64,000 nt of DNA from Sporosarcina sp. PTS2304 (lineage in GTDB: Bacteria > Bacillota > Bacilli > Bacillales_A > Planococcaceae), in contig NZ_CP031230.1 of assembly GCF_003351785.1 (NCBI RefSeq), forward strand, positions 930,001-994,000, given 5' to 3'. The position numbers were made by a program, and so were the translations under genes. Position 1 is the stretch's first letter. Each line of letters opens with the position of its first letter. The notes beneath the pieces were generated by a model that was not told the origin of the DNA, searched no databases, and was given only the letters and a program-made list of their open reading frames with translations. Positions 1 through 8,295 of the stretch are shown here, piece by piece.

Positions 1-353
1 GTACTTGCTATCCCAAATGAGCATCCATGAAGTAGACGGTTGAGAAAAAATAGTGTGATGTCGCTAATGAAAATATATAATCCAGTTGTCAGCAAAAATC
101 CAATTAAACCAGCTAACAAAACTTTCTGGCTACCTACTTTATGGATAAGACGACCAGCGCCTAAACGTGCGAATAATGAACCAATAACAAACGTTCCAGA
201 TAAAAGACCCGCTATGCTTGTAGACGTTTGAAAGTTCTCAACGGAGAATACAGCGATGGTTGAGACAAGTAGGAAAAAGATCAATGCAAGTATAAAATTG
301 ATAACAAAAAGAACGATGAAATTTTTGGTCCAAATTTTGTTTGAATGATTCAT
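1..353 (-). CDS. MFS transporter, N-terminal part (runs off the window)
   Basis: Read on the minus strand from ATG at 353, this open frame continues through base 1 and gives about 117 residues. It has a first membrane helix at about residues 10-34, a second around 45-60, then a basic loop of the kind GRLIHKVGSQK, and a third helix near residues 80-100. The short loop G-R-L-x-x-K-x-G between helices 2 and 3 is the classical motif-A region of the major facilitator superfamily. The substrate cannot be told from this fragment, although many such Bacillales genes are drug or sugar efflux proteins. The 3' end lies outside the window. No partner gene is evident: the ferredoxin operon lies upstream on the same strand after a gap of about 100 bases. 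Confidence 0.75.
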   Translation of the reverse strand, partial: MNHSNKIWTKNFIVLFVINFILALIFFLLVSTIAVFSVENFQTSTSIAGLLSGTFVIGSLFARLGAGRLIHKVGSQKVLLAGLIGFLLTTGLYIFISDITLFFLNRLLHGCSFGIAS

Positions 354-451
354 TAGATCTCACTCTTTTCTTTAATTAAGGAGAATATATTTGTTTTGAA
401 AAAGCATCTACATAGTAGAGGAAATGCCTTCAACCTGTAGATGCGTGAGTG

Positions 452-685
452 TTATGCAGTTAGAAATGGACAGTCTTGAATGAGAATAGACTCACTAGGA
501 CACCCTTCATATGCTTCCTCAAGATCTTGTTCCAACTCTTTAGGAATGGCAATTTGTCCATTATTGTCCCCGAATTTCACAAATGAAATTCCATCTTCAT
601 GGTAACCGAAAATTTCTTCAGCTACTGAGTTACACGCACCGCATGCGATGCAGTTTTCTTGATCTACGACAGAATATTTACTCAT
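452..685 (-). CDS. fer: Single-cluster [4Fe-4S] ferredoxin
   Basis: 77 residues. C12-x2-C15-x2-C18 plus C62 followed by Pro is the ligand set of a single [4Fe-4S] ferredoxin of the Bacillus Fer type, and the length matches that family (about 80). A further Cys near residue 72 lies outside the motif. It is a soluble cytosolic one-electron carrier. Its start is set by AAAGGAG seven bases before ATG at 685. It lies 24 bases downstream of the ferredoxin-NADP reductase on the same strand, so the two probably form an electron-transfer unit. The final acceptor (for example a P450, desaturase or assimilatory enzyme) is not visible here. Confidence 0.93.
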   Translation of the reverse strand: MSKYSVVDQENCIACGACNSVAEEIFGYHEDGISFVKFGDNNGQIAIPKELEQDLEEAYEGCPSESILIQDCPFLTA

Positions 686-709
686 AGAAACGCTCCTTTA
701 GCATCGAGA

Positions 710-1735
710 TTATACGGTTGCTTTTTCATTTTCTTTGTTTTCCATTACACTAGTGCTGTGTAACGCTTGAAGTTTAGCAGATGGATCGATATGTGTTTTG
801 GCATTAGAAACAGCTATTGGTGCTTCTCCAAAACCAGTTGCGATCAGCTTCACTTTACCGTCATACGTACAAATATCACCTGCTGCATAAATCCCTTCAA
901 TAGTAGTCTCCATTTTGGAGTTGACGAGTATACTATTCTTTTCCAACTCTAATCCCCAAGTTTTGATTGGTCCTAAAGAGGAAGAGAAACCGTAGTTTAC
1001 AATTACGTCATCTACATCAAACTGAATATCTTCTTCGCCTTTTGTATGTTCAATTATGACCTCTTCAATACGTTCGCTACCGATGAAGTCTTTCGGGTTA
1101 AATGGTGTCAGTACCTCAACTTTAGAGTTCATCATTTGAGTGACGGTCGACTCATGCGCGCGAAACTTGTCTCTGCGGTGAACAATTGTTACTTTCTCGG
1201 CGATCGGCTCGAGCATCATAGCCCAGTCAACTGCGGAGTCTCCACCACCGAATAAGCAAACTTTTTTATTTGCAAACTTTTGCATGTCATCTACAAAGTA
1301 TGAAAGGTTTTTACCTTCGAATAGTTCAGCTTTTTCATGAGGAAGACGCTTATAATCGAAAGCACCATTTCCAGCTGTAATAATAATAGTTTTAGTCATA
1401 TACGAATCACTTTCTGTGTGTACAAGGAATTCACCATTAGGCTGCTTTTCTACAACTTGCACAGTCTGTCCCAGATTAATTGTTTGTTCAAACATCGCCA
1501 TTTGTTCTACTAGATTGTTGACAAGATCTATTGCTTTGATTTTAGGGAACCCTGCAATATCATAAATATATTTTTCAGGATATAGTGCCGCGAGTTGGCC
1601 ACCTAATTGTGGAAGACTTTCAATGATGTTGACGGAAAGCTCTCTCATACCTGCGTAGAAGGCGGTGAACAACCCAACCGGTCCGCCGCCAATAACTGTA
1701 ATATCATATACTTTTTTCTCTTCAACCATGTACAT
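710..1735 (-). CDS. Ferredoxin-NADP+ reductase, YumC type
   Basis: 341 residues, a flavoprotein of the thioredoxin-reductase-like FNR2 group (B. subtilis YumC). FAD Rossmann motif GGGPVG is at residues 16-21; the NADPH motif around [10 protein letters not shown] lies near 162-172; the second FAD motif YAAGDI is near 284-289. The redox-active CxxC of true thioredoxin reductases is missing, which is what separates FNR2 from TrxB. It should pass electrons from NADPH to ferredoxin in the cytosol. It is followed by a ferredoxin gene, which supports this role. Two in-frame ATGs (1735 and 1729) share one AAAGGA site. The first is used here, but the shorter form differs by only two residues. Confidence 0.92.
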   Translation of the reverse strand: MYMVEEKKVYDITVIGGGPVGLFTAFYAGMRELSVNIIESLPQLGGQLAALYPEKYIYDIAGFPKIKAIDLVNNLVEQMAMFEQTINLGQTVQVVEKQPNGEFLVHTESDSYMTKTIIITAGNGAFDYKRLPHEKAELFEGKNLSYFVDDMQKFANKKVCLFGGGDSAVDWAMMLEPIAEKVTIVHRRDKFRAHESTVTQMMNSKVEVLTPFNPKDFIGSERIEEVIIEHTKGEEDIQFDVDDVIVNYGFSSSLGPIKTWGLELEKNSILVNSKMETTIEGIYAAGDICTYDGKVKLIATGFGEAPIAVSNAKTHIDPSAKLQALHSTSVMENKENEKATV

Positions 1736-1761
1736 TTCATCCTTTCGAAAACTAGTGTTTT

Positions 1762-1950
1762 TTATGCTTCTACGCTACTATTTAATTCCTCTAGACCGTT
1801 AGACACCATACTGTAGATTGGTTTGAATTGAGGTGCCAATAAATCACAAAGTTTTGTATGCTATGATGGAACCATTTTTAACATACTACGCAATGGAGTA
1901 GGGGCATGGAATTGCCGAACATTAGAGAAGTCTTTTGAGTATAAGGACAT
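1762..1950 (-). pseudogene. Broken small ORF at the head of the ferredoxin operon
   Basis: From ATG at 1950 the minus strand reads 29 sense codons, an in-frame TAG at 1861-1863, then 32 more sense codons to TAA at 1762. Composition on both sides of the TAG looks protein-like (for example LLAPQFKPIYSMVSNG). A strong AAGGAGG lies at 1967-1973, but its ideally spaced ATG (1958) is in another frame and gives only 26 codons. A start frameshift plus a nonsense change would explain this, so I call it a decayed gene. I do not recognise the family. It sits directly upstream of the reductase, so its ribosome site and promoter may now mainly drive the operon leader. Confidence 0.5.
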
Positions 1951-1980
1951 CCGGTCATATGTTGTTCCTCCTTGAAAATA

Positions 1981-2001
1981 AGTTAGTTTGTTTGACTAAC
2001 T
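1981..2001. promoter_or_regulatory. Inverted-repeat operator candidate
   Basis: Seven-base arms AGTTAGT and ACTAACT surround a seven-base centre (TTGTTTG). The site is just upstream of the ribosome site at 1967-1973 for the minus-strand ferredoxin operon. Size and symmetry suit a dimeric repressor such as TetR or MarR type. No such regulator gene is adjacent. Confidence 0.5.
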
Positions 2002-2058
2002 ATAAGTTACAACAAGAAAGTCTCAGAAGTCAATAACTATTTTTCAGAAAGTTAAAAC

Positions 2059-2074
2059 AGAAAAGCGCTTACAT
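2059..2074. promoter_or_regulatory. cre-like (CcpA) site
   Basis: The 16 bases AGAAAAGCGCTTACAT agree with the Bacillus catabolite-responsive element consensus at all but two positions (the TG near the left end). It lies about 300 bases before the aldehyde dehydrogenase start and in the control region between the two divergent operons, so it could serve either. Glucose repression of a catabolic aldehyde/amidohydrolase operon would be reasonable, but this is inference. Confidence 0.35.
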
Positions 2075-2200
2075 TTTCATTCCATGGAGTGAAACAAAAA
2101 TGATTGACAAGTCTGAAAACATTGTTTAAGCTTGTAGATATTCGATGCGAAAAACTCGAATCTAAAAAAGTACAGATGATCGAATACGGTTTTATTGTGT

Positions 2201-2302
2201 TAAGGAGACAACCTCTTCTTAAATCAACGATGCAACCAAGTGTTTGATAAGCAGATCTCGAACGATTTTGTCGAGGTTTACTTATGAATGCTTGGTTTTT
2301 TG
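2201..2302 (+). terminator. Structured leader with terminator, twin element copy 1
   Basis: A small hairpin TAAGGAG...CTCTTCTTA encloses the box ACAAC. Twelve bases on, a long stem begins at AACCAAG and closes with CTTGGTT plus a T-run at 2296, and it holds an inner hairpin (CTCGA/TCGAG). It ends about 50 bases before the aldehyde dehydrogenase start, so it can act as an attenuator or terminated leader. A second copy of identical length follows the last gene of the operon (5182-5283). I cannot match it to a named riboswitch. Confidence 0.55.
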
Positions 2303-2354
2303 CATTTAACAGAGTAAGCAACTAGAACAATACTAAAACTAAAAAGGCGGTTGG

Positions 2355-3779
2355 ATGAATATGTATATTAATAACAAATGGATTGATACGAAAGATACGT
2401 TAGAAATCTTAAACCCAGCAACTGGAGAAGTAGTAGATTCAGTTGGTTTAGTTGGAGCAGAAGAAACCCAGCAAGCGATCGATGCTGCTAAAGCTGCATT
2501 CCCTGTATGGTCAGGTTTAACGGCTGAAGACCGAAGCACCTATTTGTTGAAAATTGTCGACAAGCTGGAAGAGAAAAAAGAACATCTTGCACAAGTCATT
2601 ACGAAAGAGATGGGGAAATCTATCCATAACGCACGCTACGAAGTGGGAAGCACGATTTCGTTTTATAAATGGTATGCAGAAGAAGCTCGTCGAATCTATG
2701 GTGATGTTATGCCGATTGTAGGCGCAAACAAAAGAGGACATGTGATTAAGCAACCTGTAGGAGTTGTGGCAGCGATTACACCTTGGAACTTCCCACTATC
2801 AATGGGCGCTAGAAAATTAGCGCCAGCATTGGCAGTAGGCTGTACAGTTGTATTGAAACCATCTTCTGAAGCACCATTATCTTCTTTGGAGTTATTTAAA
2901 ATATTTGATGAAGTTGGTTTGCCAGAAGGTGTCGTCAACCTAGTGATCGGATCATCGGGTCCAATCGCTAAAACAATGATGGATAGTAAGGATGTCAAGA
3001 AAATCTCATTTACCGGTTCTACAGAAGTTGGGAAAAAATTGATTCGCCAATCAGCAGATACAGTGAAACGTGTATCTATGGAGCTTGGTGGTCACGCGCC
3101 GTATATCGTTTTTGAAGATGCAGACTTGGATCTTGCTGTGAAAGGGGTCATTGGCAGTAAGTTCGCTTCATCCGGACAGCAATGTGTGTGTACGAATCGC
3201 GTGTATATCCAAGATGCGATTTATGAGGAGTTCGCTGAAAAGTTGCAAGCAGCAGTGGAAAGCATGAAAGTAGGAAATGGTCTAGATGAATCTAACCAAA
3301 TGGGTTCATTGATTAATGATAAAGCAATTGCAAGTGTGCATGATCAAGTAACGGATGCTCTAGGAAAAGGAGCAAAATTACTATGCGGTGGCGATCGATT
3401 ATCAGGCGAAGGCTATGAGAATGGTAGTTTCTACGCACCGACAATTCTTAGTAATGTAACGGAAGATATGAAAATTACACACGAAGAAACTTTTGGTCCA
3501 GTTGCACCACTAATTCGCTTTACCACAGAAGAAGAAGCGATTGAAAAGGCTAATAATACAGAGTACGGATTGGCTTCATACTTCTATACAAAAGATCTTG
3601 GTCGTATGTACCGTGTATCTGAGAAATTGGAATATGGAATGGTTGGGGTCAATGATCCAGCGCCATTCGCAATTCAAGCACCATTTGGCGGTGTAAAAGA
3701 AAGTGGACTAGGTCGCGAAAGTGGAAAGTATGGAGTAGAAGATTATTTAGACACAAAATCTATTTCCGTCATGTTTTAA
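2355..3779 (+). CDS. NAD(P)+-dependent aldehyde dehydrogenase
   Basis: 474 residues, full length for the ALDH superfamily. Visible signatures are TPWNFP at 142-147, the cofactor loop FTGSTEVG at 219-226, the general base Glu243 in MELGG, and the nucleophile Cys277 in GQQCVC. It oxidises an aldehyde to the acid in the cytosol. Similarity is to the succinate-semialdehyde / lactaldehyde / hydroxymuconic-semialdehyde branch, and the exact substrate is not settled. It heads an operon with an ACMSD-type amidohydrolase and a DUF3870 protein, which suggests breakdown of an aromatic or muconate-like compound. The start follows AAAGGCGG. A structured terminator-type leader and a cre-like site lie upstream. 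Confidence 0.9.
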   Translation: MNMYINNKWIDTKDTLEILNPATGEVVDSVGLVGAEETQQAIDAAKAAFPVWSGLTAEDRSTYLLKIVDKLEEKKEHLAQVITKEMGKSIHNARYEVGSTISFYKWYAEEARRIYGDVMPIVGANKRGHVIKQPVGVVAAITPWNFPLSMGARKLAPALAVGCTVVLKPSSEAPLSSLELFKIFDEVGLPEGVVNLVIGSSGPIAKTMMDSKDVKKISFTGSTEVGKKLIRQSADTVKRVSMELGGHAPYIVFEDADLDLAVKGVIGSKFASSGQQCVCTNRVYIQDAIYEEFAEKLQAAVESMKVGNGLDESNQMGSLINDKAIASVHDQVTDALGKGAKLLCGGDRLSGEGYENGSFYAPTILSNVTEDMKITHEETFGPVAPLIRFTTEEEAIEKANNTEYGLASYFYTKDLGRMYRVSEKLEYGMVGVNDPAPFAIQAPFGGVKESGLGRESGKYGVEDYLDTKSISVMF

Positions 3780-3821
3780 TTGACACGACAAAGCGGCTTT
3801 GATTAGAGAGGAGGATGCGAT

Positions 3822-4793
3822 ATGGTGGATGCCCATGCCCATTTCATTCCACAAGAAGTGATGCGGTGGTTGAGAGACAATAAACGGGCTATTAATGCTA
3901 AATGGGAAGACCGTGGCGGAAAAGAACACCTCATTATTAATGGGAAATGGCCGTTTTCTTTAAACGAGCCTTTCGTAAACAAAGAACTTTTTGAAGCACA
4001 ACAAGATCAAGCGAATATTAGTCATTCGCTTGTATCTCCTCTGCCTCAATTATTCTTATATGACTTTCCTAGTGAGATAACGCTCGAACTATCGACGGTC
4101 TACAATAACAGTTTAATTGATCAAGTAAAAAATAATAGTGAACGTTATTCAGCATTAGCAACAATACCTTTGAATGATCCGGAAAAAGCGGCAATGGAGT
4201 TAACTCGTGCAATGAAATTAGGTATGAAGGGTGCGATTATTGGCGTAGGGTCTTTCAGCGTGCAATTGACAGATGAACGTTGTCGACCTTTATGGGAAGT
4301 AGCTGACCGTCTAGGTGCAATTCTATTTATCCATCCACTTTTAAATGGTGATGATCGCATGAATAAACGTAAAATGTCGACGTTAAGCGGTGTCCTATGG
4401 GAAACAACGATTTGTGCTACAGATTTAATACTGAGTGGGTTACTAGATCATTATAAAAACGTCAAGCTATTACTAGCGCATGGCGGTGGTTACTTCCCGT
4501 ACCAAATAGGCCGCTTGAATAGAGGATATGATGTATGGAATGATGTTTCGTCTCCATTAGAAGTTCGGCCAAGTGACTATAGTAGAAGGTTTTGGTATGA
4601 TTCTGTGCTATGGAATGACGATGCGCTTGACTATTTAGTGAAGTTCGCAGGGGCAGACCGTATAGTTCCGGGATCAGATTTTCCTTTCGAATTAAGTGAT
4701 TGGCCGCCGCGGCATCAAAATTTTACAGGTTGGGAAACGTTACTAGAGATGAAGAACGATATTTCCGAATATTCATTATTGAATAAAAGATGA
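3822..4793 (+). CDS. Amidohydrolase-2 family metal enzyme (ACMSD-like)
   Basis: 323 residues. The metal ligands of an amidohydrolase TIM barrel are visible: His5-x-His7 at the N terminus, His171 in FIHPL, His220 in LLAHGGG and Asp286 in GSDFPFE. The very early HxH and the final GSDFP are typical of the aminocarboxymuconate-semialdehyde decarboxylase / gamma-resorcylate decarboxylase group, which decarboxylate rather than hydrolyse. With the upstream aldehyde dehydrogenase this resembles a decarboxylase-dehydrogenase pair of a meta-cleavage or kynurenine-like route. It starts 42 bases after the dehydrogenase, at ATG with GGAGG seven bases before. Substrate is inferred only at the level of family. 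Confidence 0.82.
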   Translation: MVDAHAHFIPQEVMRWLRDNKRAINAKWEDRGGKEHLIINGKWPFSLNEPFVNKELFEAQQDQANISHSLVSPLPQLFLYDFPSEITLELSTVYNNSLIDQVKNNSERYSALATIPLNDPEKAAMELTRAMKLGMKGAIIGVGSFSVQLTDERCRPLWEVADRLGAILFIHPLLNGDDRMNKRKMSTLSGVLWETTICATDLILSGLLDHYKNVKLLLAHGGGYFPYQIGRLNRGYDVWNDVSSPLEVRPSDYSRRFWYDSVLWNDDALDYLVKFAGADRIVPGSDFPFELSDWPPRHQNFTGWETLLEMKNDISEYSLLNKR

Positions 4794-4839
4794 ATAGGTG
4801 TTAATATTATTTACACCATATGTAGAGGGGGCGTAGAAG

Positions 4840-5184
4840 TTGGTAGAGTTAGAAACTGTCCTCGTAACCGGATATTCCAAAGCACCACAAGGAACAGTTA
4901 TGTATGAAGTGTACAAATATACAGGTGTCGTTCTAGAAATCAATAAACATACTCACGTAATCGAAAATGTAGAAATTTCATTTATAGCTGAAATAGGGAA
5001 AAACTTTATCGAAAAGTTAATGATTGGCTACTGTCTCGAAAATGGTTTAGAGCCATTAATCAAACGTATTAAGAGTCATTACATTGCGCCTTCCCAACAA
5101 TCCGTGATTGTCGCACTACAATCAGCAGTGCAACGGTATTGGGATTACTTTAAAATTGAAGAAGATACGGTTACATTACCATAA
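4840..5184 (+). CDS. DUF3870 protein
   Basis: 114 residues, starting at TTG 4840 behind GAGGGGGCG. The pattern VTGYSKAPQGT near the start, a central ENVEISF segment and the conserved GLEPLIKRI ... Y helix match the DUF3870 family as I know it. These are small soluble proteins of unknown function, often beside aldehyde dehydrogenases and aromatic or amino-acid catabolic genes. It has no signal peptide, no membrane helix and no obvious catalytic motif, so a regulatory or subunit role is as likely as an enzymatic one. Its stop codon is the first part of the downstream twin terminator element. Confidence 0.8.
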   Translation: MVELETVLVTGYSKAPQGTVMYEVYKYTGVVLEINKHTHVIENVEISFIAEIGKNFIEKLMIGYCLENGLEPLIKRIKSHYIAPSQQSVIVALQSAVQRYWDYFKIEEDTVTLP

Positions 5185-5283
5185 GAAGACAACCTTTTCT
5201 TATACTAACAATAGAACTCAGTATTTGATGAAACCAACGTGAAGCTATATTCACGTTCGCGAACATCTAATGCTGGGTTTTTC
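5182..5283 (+). terminator. Twin element copy 2, terminator after the DUF3870 gene
   Basis: Same architecture and same length as 2201-2302: hairpin TAAGAAG...TTTTCTTA around ACAAC, a 12-base linker, an outer stem AACTCAG...GCTGGGTT, an inner hairpin ACGTGAA/TTCACGT, and a T-run from 5278. The outer and inner stems differ from copy 1 in sequence but keep pairing. It overlaps the stop codon of the preceding gene. Confidence 0.65.
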
Positions 5284-5293
5284 AACTATACAA

Positions 5294-5370
5294 TAAAAGA
5301 CGTTGGTGAATGATCACTCACTTCTCAAATTACTAGAGAAGAGGATGGAATTTCGCTACCGTCTTTTTCA
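5294..5370 (+). terminator. Second terminator in tandem
   Basis: Outer arms AAAGACG...CGTCTTT with an inner hairpin CTTCTC...GAGAAG, followed by a T-run. It lies about ten bases after the previous terminator. The two together should isolate the catabolic operon from the DUF1361 gene. Confidence 0.55.
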
Positions 5371-5551
5371 CTTTGTGCTTTTATATCAAAATAGTTTGTT
5401 TATTGTGTCATTGAGAATGGGTAGTTTTGAAATCTCTATGGTAGAATATAGTATAGTAAGATAGCAGCATGAAGTGATCTGTCGCTTTTCATGTGCAAAT
5501 GATGTGGTTCGAATGAGTAAAATAGTGACTGCTAAACAGACGGAGGATTAC

Positions 5552-6238
5552 ATGGAGAGGTTTTTGGATACGTATAAAGGGCTGGTAGGAATTTTGTTTG
5601 TTTATGGATGTATTTGTTTAGTCATGCTTTGGCAACATCCTAACTTTCTTTATTTTATGTTGCCGTGGAATCTACTGCTTGCTATATTGCCTTTATTTTT
5701 CATTGGGAAAGCTGAGGTCGCGATGGAGCAGAGAAGAAAGGTTTGGTTAATCTTTTGGTTGGGGGCTTGGTTGTTTTTCTTTCCGAATTCAGTCTATATG
5801 GTGACGGATTTCATTCATATTTCGGGTGATACGTTTTTGTGGGCGCAAGAAGTTGAAAGATATTCAACAGATTCGAGGGTGATTTACAGTCATGAACTAA
5901 TGGTTTGGGCCAAGTTGCTGATCATCGGTTTCGGTTTCTTTTCCTCTATTATCATAGGTCTTGAATCATTATATACATTTGAACGGATGATGAGGAAAAG
6001 GTTTGCCGCGAGCGTTTGTTATGGGATGATGTTCGTTGTGGTATGTTTGACAGGAATAGGTGTATATATAGGCAGATTTTTACGTTTCAATAGTTGGGAT
6101 ATTCTTTTTGATCCACTAGACTTACTTAGACAAGTCGTAGCATTAGATGGATTTGCGATTCAGTTTAGCGTAATTTTTGCAGTGTTTGTTTTTGGCTGTT
6201 ATATGCTGTATAGAATGATCCGGTCATGGTCTAAATAA
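5552..6238 (+). CDS. DUF1361 integral membrane protein
   Basis: 228 residues from ATG at 5552, chosen because GGAGG lies five bases before it; longer in-frame starts at 5474 and 5513 lack such a site. About six membrane helices. The motifs PWNLLLAILP, LFFFPNSVYMVTDFIH and GIGVYIGRFLRFNSWDI are the hallmarks of DUF1361, a family of unknown function in Gram-positive bacteria. The FPN-x-x-Y-x-x-TDF segment probably forms a conserved polar site at the membrane face. It appears to be a single-gene unit with an AT-rich promoter region just upstream (near 5450). Confidence 0.85.
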   Translation: MERFLDTYKGLVGILFVYGCICLVMLWQHPNFLYFMLPWNLLLAILPLFFIGKAEVAMEQRRKVWLIFWLGAWLFFFPNSVYMVTDFIHISGDTFLWAQEVERYSTDSRVIYSHELMVWAKLLIIGFGFFSSIIIGLESLYTFERMMRKRFAASVCYGMMFVVVCLTGIGVYIGRFLRFNSWDILFDPLDLLRQVVALDGFAIQFSVIFAVFVFGCYMLYRMIRSWSK

Positions 6239-6280
6239 TGTATTTGCTCATTGGATAGTAGAATATAGTAATGACATTGA

Positions 6281-6380
6281 TTGGACGAAGTGAGGTTGAC
6301 GTGTCTTGCGGCTTGTGCTTATAGACGATACGGTTCTGCAAGGAGAATCCTAAAATATACACTATCTCTACACCTACTCA
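6281..6380 (+). repeat. Collapsed A/B foldback repeat
   Basis: The first about 50 bases match the left arm of repeat A (TTGGA..GAAG, then CTTGCGGCTTGTGCTT, then AGACGATACG). They run straight into the outer arm of repeat B (GGTTCTGCAAGGAGAATCCT and flank). The loop cores present in the full repeats at 39.8-41.6 kb are missing. See the findings. Confidence 0.6.
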
Positions 6381-6501
6381 TCAAAAGCACCTCGTTTCAA
6401 AAGCAAATTACTTTCTTTAGATAATCGACAGGCTTCAGTTTTTAGTTTCGTAATGTACGCTATAGTGCTAGTGATTGTACTGATGAAGGGGGTGATGACC
6501 G

Positions 6502-6912
6502 ATGAAAAGATTCCTTGTACTAGTCGTATTATTCGCAGCCATAGTAGGAGGCTGTTCTCCCAAAGAAGTGACTGTTAAAGAAATAAAGGTAGAAAAAGGG
6601 CCTAGCAACGTAAAGAATTATGTAGAAAATTCCACAACATTTAAAGAAGGTACTGGTATTCATGTAATACAAGGTTCGGACGACAAGCGTTATGTGTATA
6701 TCGATCAAAACTTTTTGGATGATGGTAAAGGGTTTGGGGAAATGAAAATTATTACAGATGACGATTCATGGAATATCCATTTAACTGAAGATGAAAAGAA
6801 CGATCCTACTGAAACGTATAAGCTGTACAAAATTCAATTGGACAAAGAGTATGAATATATGAGGGTTTTCAAAAATGGTGAAGAAACTCATTTTCAATCC
6901 GTTGGTAGCTAA
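6502..6912 (+). CDS. Small secreted lipoprotein of unknown function
   Basis: 136 residues. A basic start (MKR), a hydrophobic run to residue 15 and the lipobox VGGC with Cys18 mark a type II signal peptide, so the mature protein should be lipid-anchored on the outer face of the membrane. The remainder is charged, beta-rich looking and free of Cys. I do not recognise a domain. The ribosome site AAGGGGGTG is well placed. Its nearest neighbours are unrelated, and a convergent terminator separates it from the deacetylase gene. Confidence 0.75.
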   Translation: MKRFLVLVVLFAAIVGGCSPKEVTVKEIKVEKGPSNVKNYVENSTTFKEGTGIHVIQGSDDKRYVYIDQNFLDDGKGFGEMKIITDDDSWNIHLTEDEKNDPTETYKLYKIQLDKEYEYMRVFKNGEETHFQSVGS

Positions 6913-6962
6913 GGATGACATACGTATTTAAGTGAAAATTAAGCATTTATTATAGAGGAAAA

Positions 6963-7024
6963 CCGCCAAAAATACCGTACTGTCTCTGCAAGCATCGTAA
7001 GCACAGGTCGGCTATTTTTGGTGG
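6963..7024. terminator. Bidirectional terminator
   Basis: Twelve-base arms CCGCCAAAAATA and TATTTTTGGTGG pair with one wobble and enclose a loop that can form a second stem. The A-run on one side and the T-run on the other allow it to serve both convergent genes. Confidence 0.65.
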
Positions 7025-7068
7025 TGTACCTAGCTGTTTTATAATGTACAAACGGCTTACATCATGCT

Positions 7069-8025
7069 TTACTCATATGGATCTGCTCTTTTTTCACTCA
7101 TTAAGTCGCTAACTGTGCCTAGTCGAAGCTTTTTCTTTTGAATTCCTTGTATAATAGCTGGCAATCCTTCTTCAGCAGCTGGTGTTGGGTGCATAAGTAC
7201 CATCGATCCTTTATCTATTTCAGATAGGACGCGATGGACCATTTGAGTCGGGTCTGGCTTTTTCCAATCAACGGTGTCAACTGTCCATAAAATAGTTTTC
7301 ATCCCAAGTTCATGTGCAACATCAATGGTTTGCTGATTAAAACTCCCGCTTGGCGGTGCGAACCATTTCGGTTTTATATCAATTGCCTCTTTGATTACAT
7401 CATTTGTTTTCGTTAACTCATTCCGTGTCTCTTCTATGGAGCTTTTGTTGAGATCGGGATGACTATACGCATGATTTCCAATTTCATGTCCTTCTGCATA
7501 AATGGTTTTTACCATCTCCGGGTGTTTCTTACCCCAACTACCGTCAAAGAAAAAAGTAGCCTTAACTTCAAATTTCCTCAACGTTTCCAACATATTTGGC
7601 AAATGTTCTTCTCCCCACGCTACATTAATCAATAAAGCGACCATTGGTTTTTCAGGATTTCCTTTATAAATAGGTGTTGGAGGGAGATCATCCAAATGAA
7701 CGTCTGGAGAAACCTCTTTGAAAACTACGTGATCCGTATCAAAGTTATTTCCATCCAACATCATTTGATAGGTTTTAACTATATCGACAGTTAATCCATT
7801 GTATCCGGGTATTGCTTTCCATACACGATCAATTGTTGCATTTATCGGTTCAACATCATGCTCTTTTGCATAAGATTGAAACTTTTCGATATAATGATCC
7901 GCTTCGCTTTTCGTCAGTGAAGCCCCTGTTGTGATCATCTGTTGTGAAGACTCTTTTCCGTTATCTAAAACGAGTAAAGTCGCGCAAACGAGTAATGCGA
8001 ATGACGTCAATATCATCTGTTTCAT
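7069..8025 (-). CDS. Polysaccharide deacetylase family protein, YlxY-like
   Basis: 318 residues from ATG at 8025 (GGAGG five bases before; the longer frame to 8088 has no such site). An N-terminal hydrophobic anchor is at about 4-20. The region VWKAIPGYNG (69-78) before the NodB fold is what I know from the sporulation-associated YlxY group. The NodB metal histidines are present (H185 and H189 in GNHAYSHP). However, the usual catalytic TFDDGP is replaced by LINVAWGEE (132-140), so the metal-binding and base Asp pair is missing. It is therefore probably a non-catalytic or altered wall-binding relative, exported and membrane-anchored. Confidence 0.83.
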   Translation of the reverse strand: MKQMILTSFALLVCATLLVLDNGKESSQQMITTGASLTKSEADHYIEKFQSYAKEHDVEPINATIDRVWKAIPGYNGLTVDIVKTYQMMLDGNNFDTDHVVFKEVSPDVHLDDLPPTPIYKGNPEKPMVALLINVAWGEEHLPNMLETLRKFEVKATFFFDGSWGKKHPEMVKTIYAEGHEIGNHAYSHPDLNKSSIEETRNELTKTNDVIKEAIDIKPKWFAPPSGSFNQQTIDVAHELGMKTILWTVDTVDWKKPDPTQMVHRVLSEIDKGSMVLMHPTPAAEEGLPAIIQGIQKKKLRLGTVSDLMSEKRADPYE

Positions 8026-8295
8026 AGTATCCTCCTTGATCAAGTCGCAGTTTATTACTCTTGTTATGCCCTGGCTGCATTGATTCATACCTCTTCATTT
8101 TTCTGAACTACAAAGGGGCGACGAGTGGCATGAAGTTTGTAATATTTTTTATCACTTGTCAAGAGCAATTCCTTTCTTTAGATAAGTAACAGACTGGATC
8201 TTTTATAGTAAATAGATTTAAGAAGATTTTAGTTTGTGTTCATCTGTAAATAACTATACAATTTACTAAATGAAAGTGTAAGGTGTTGAATAGTT

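Noticed and set aside
2201..2302. T-box, SAM, lysine or purine riboswitch
   Set aside because: None of the diagnostic boxes (for example AGGGTGG-ACCGCG of T-boxes) is present; kept as an unnamed structured terminator.
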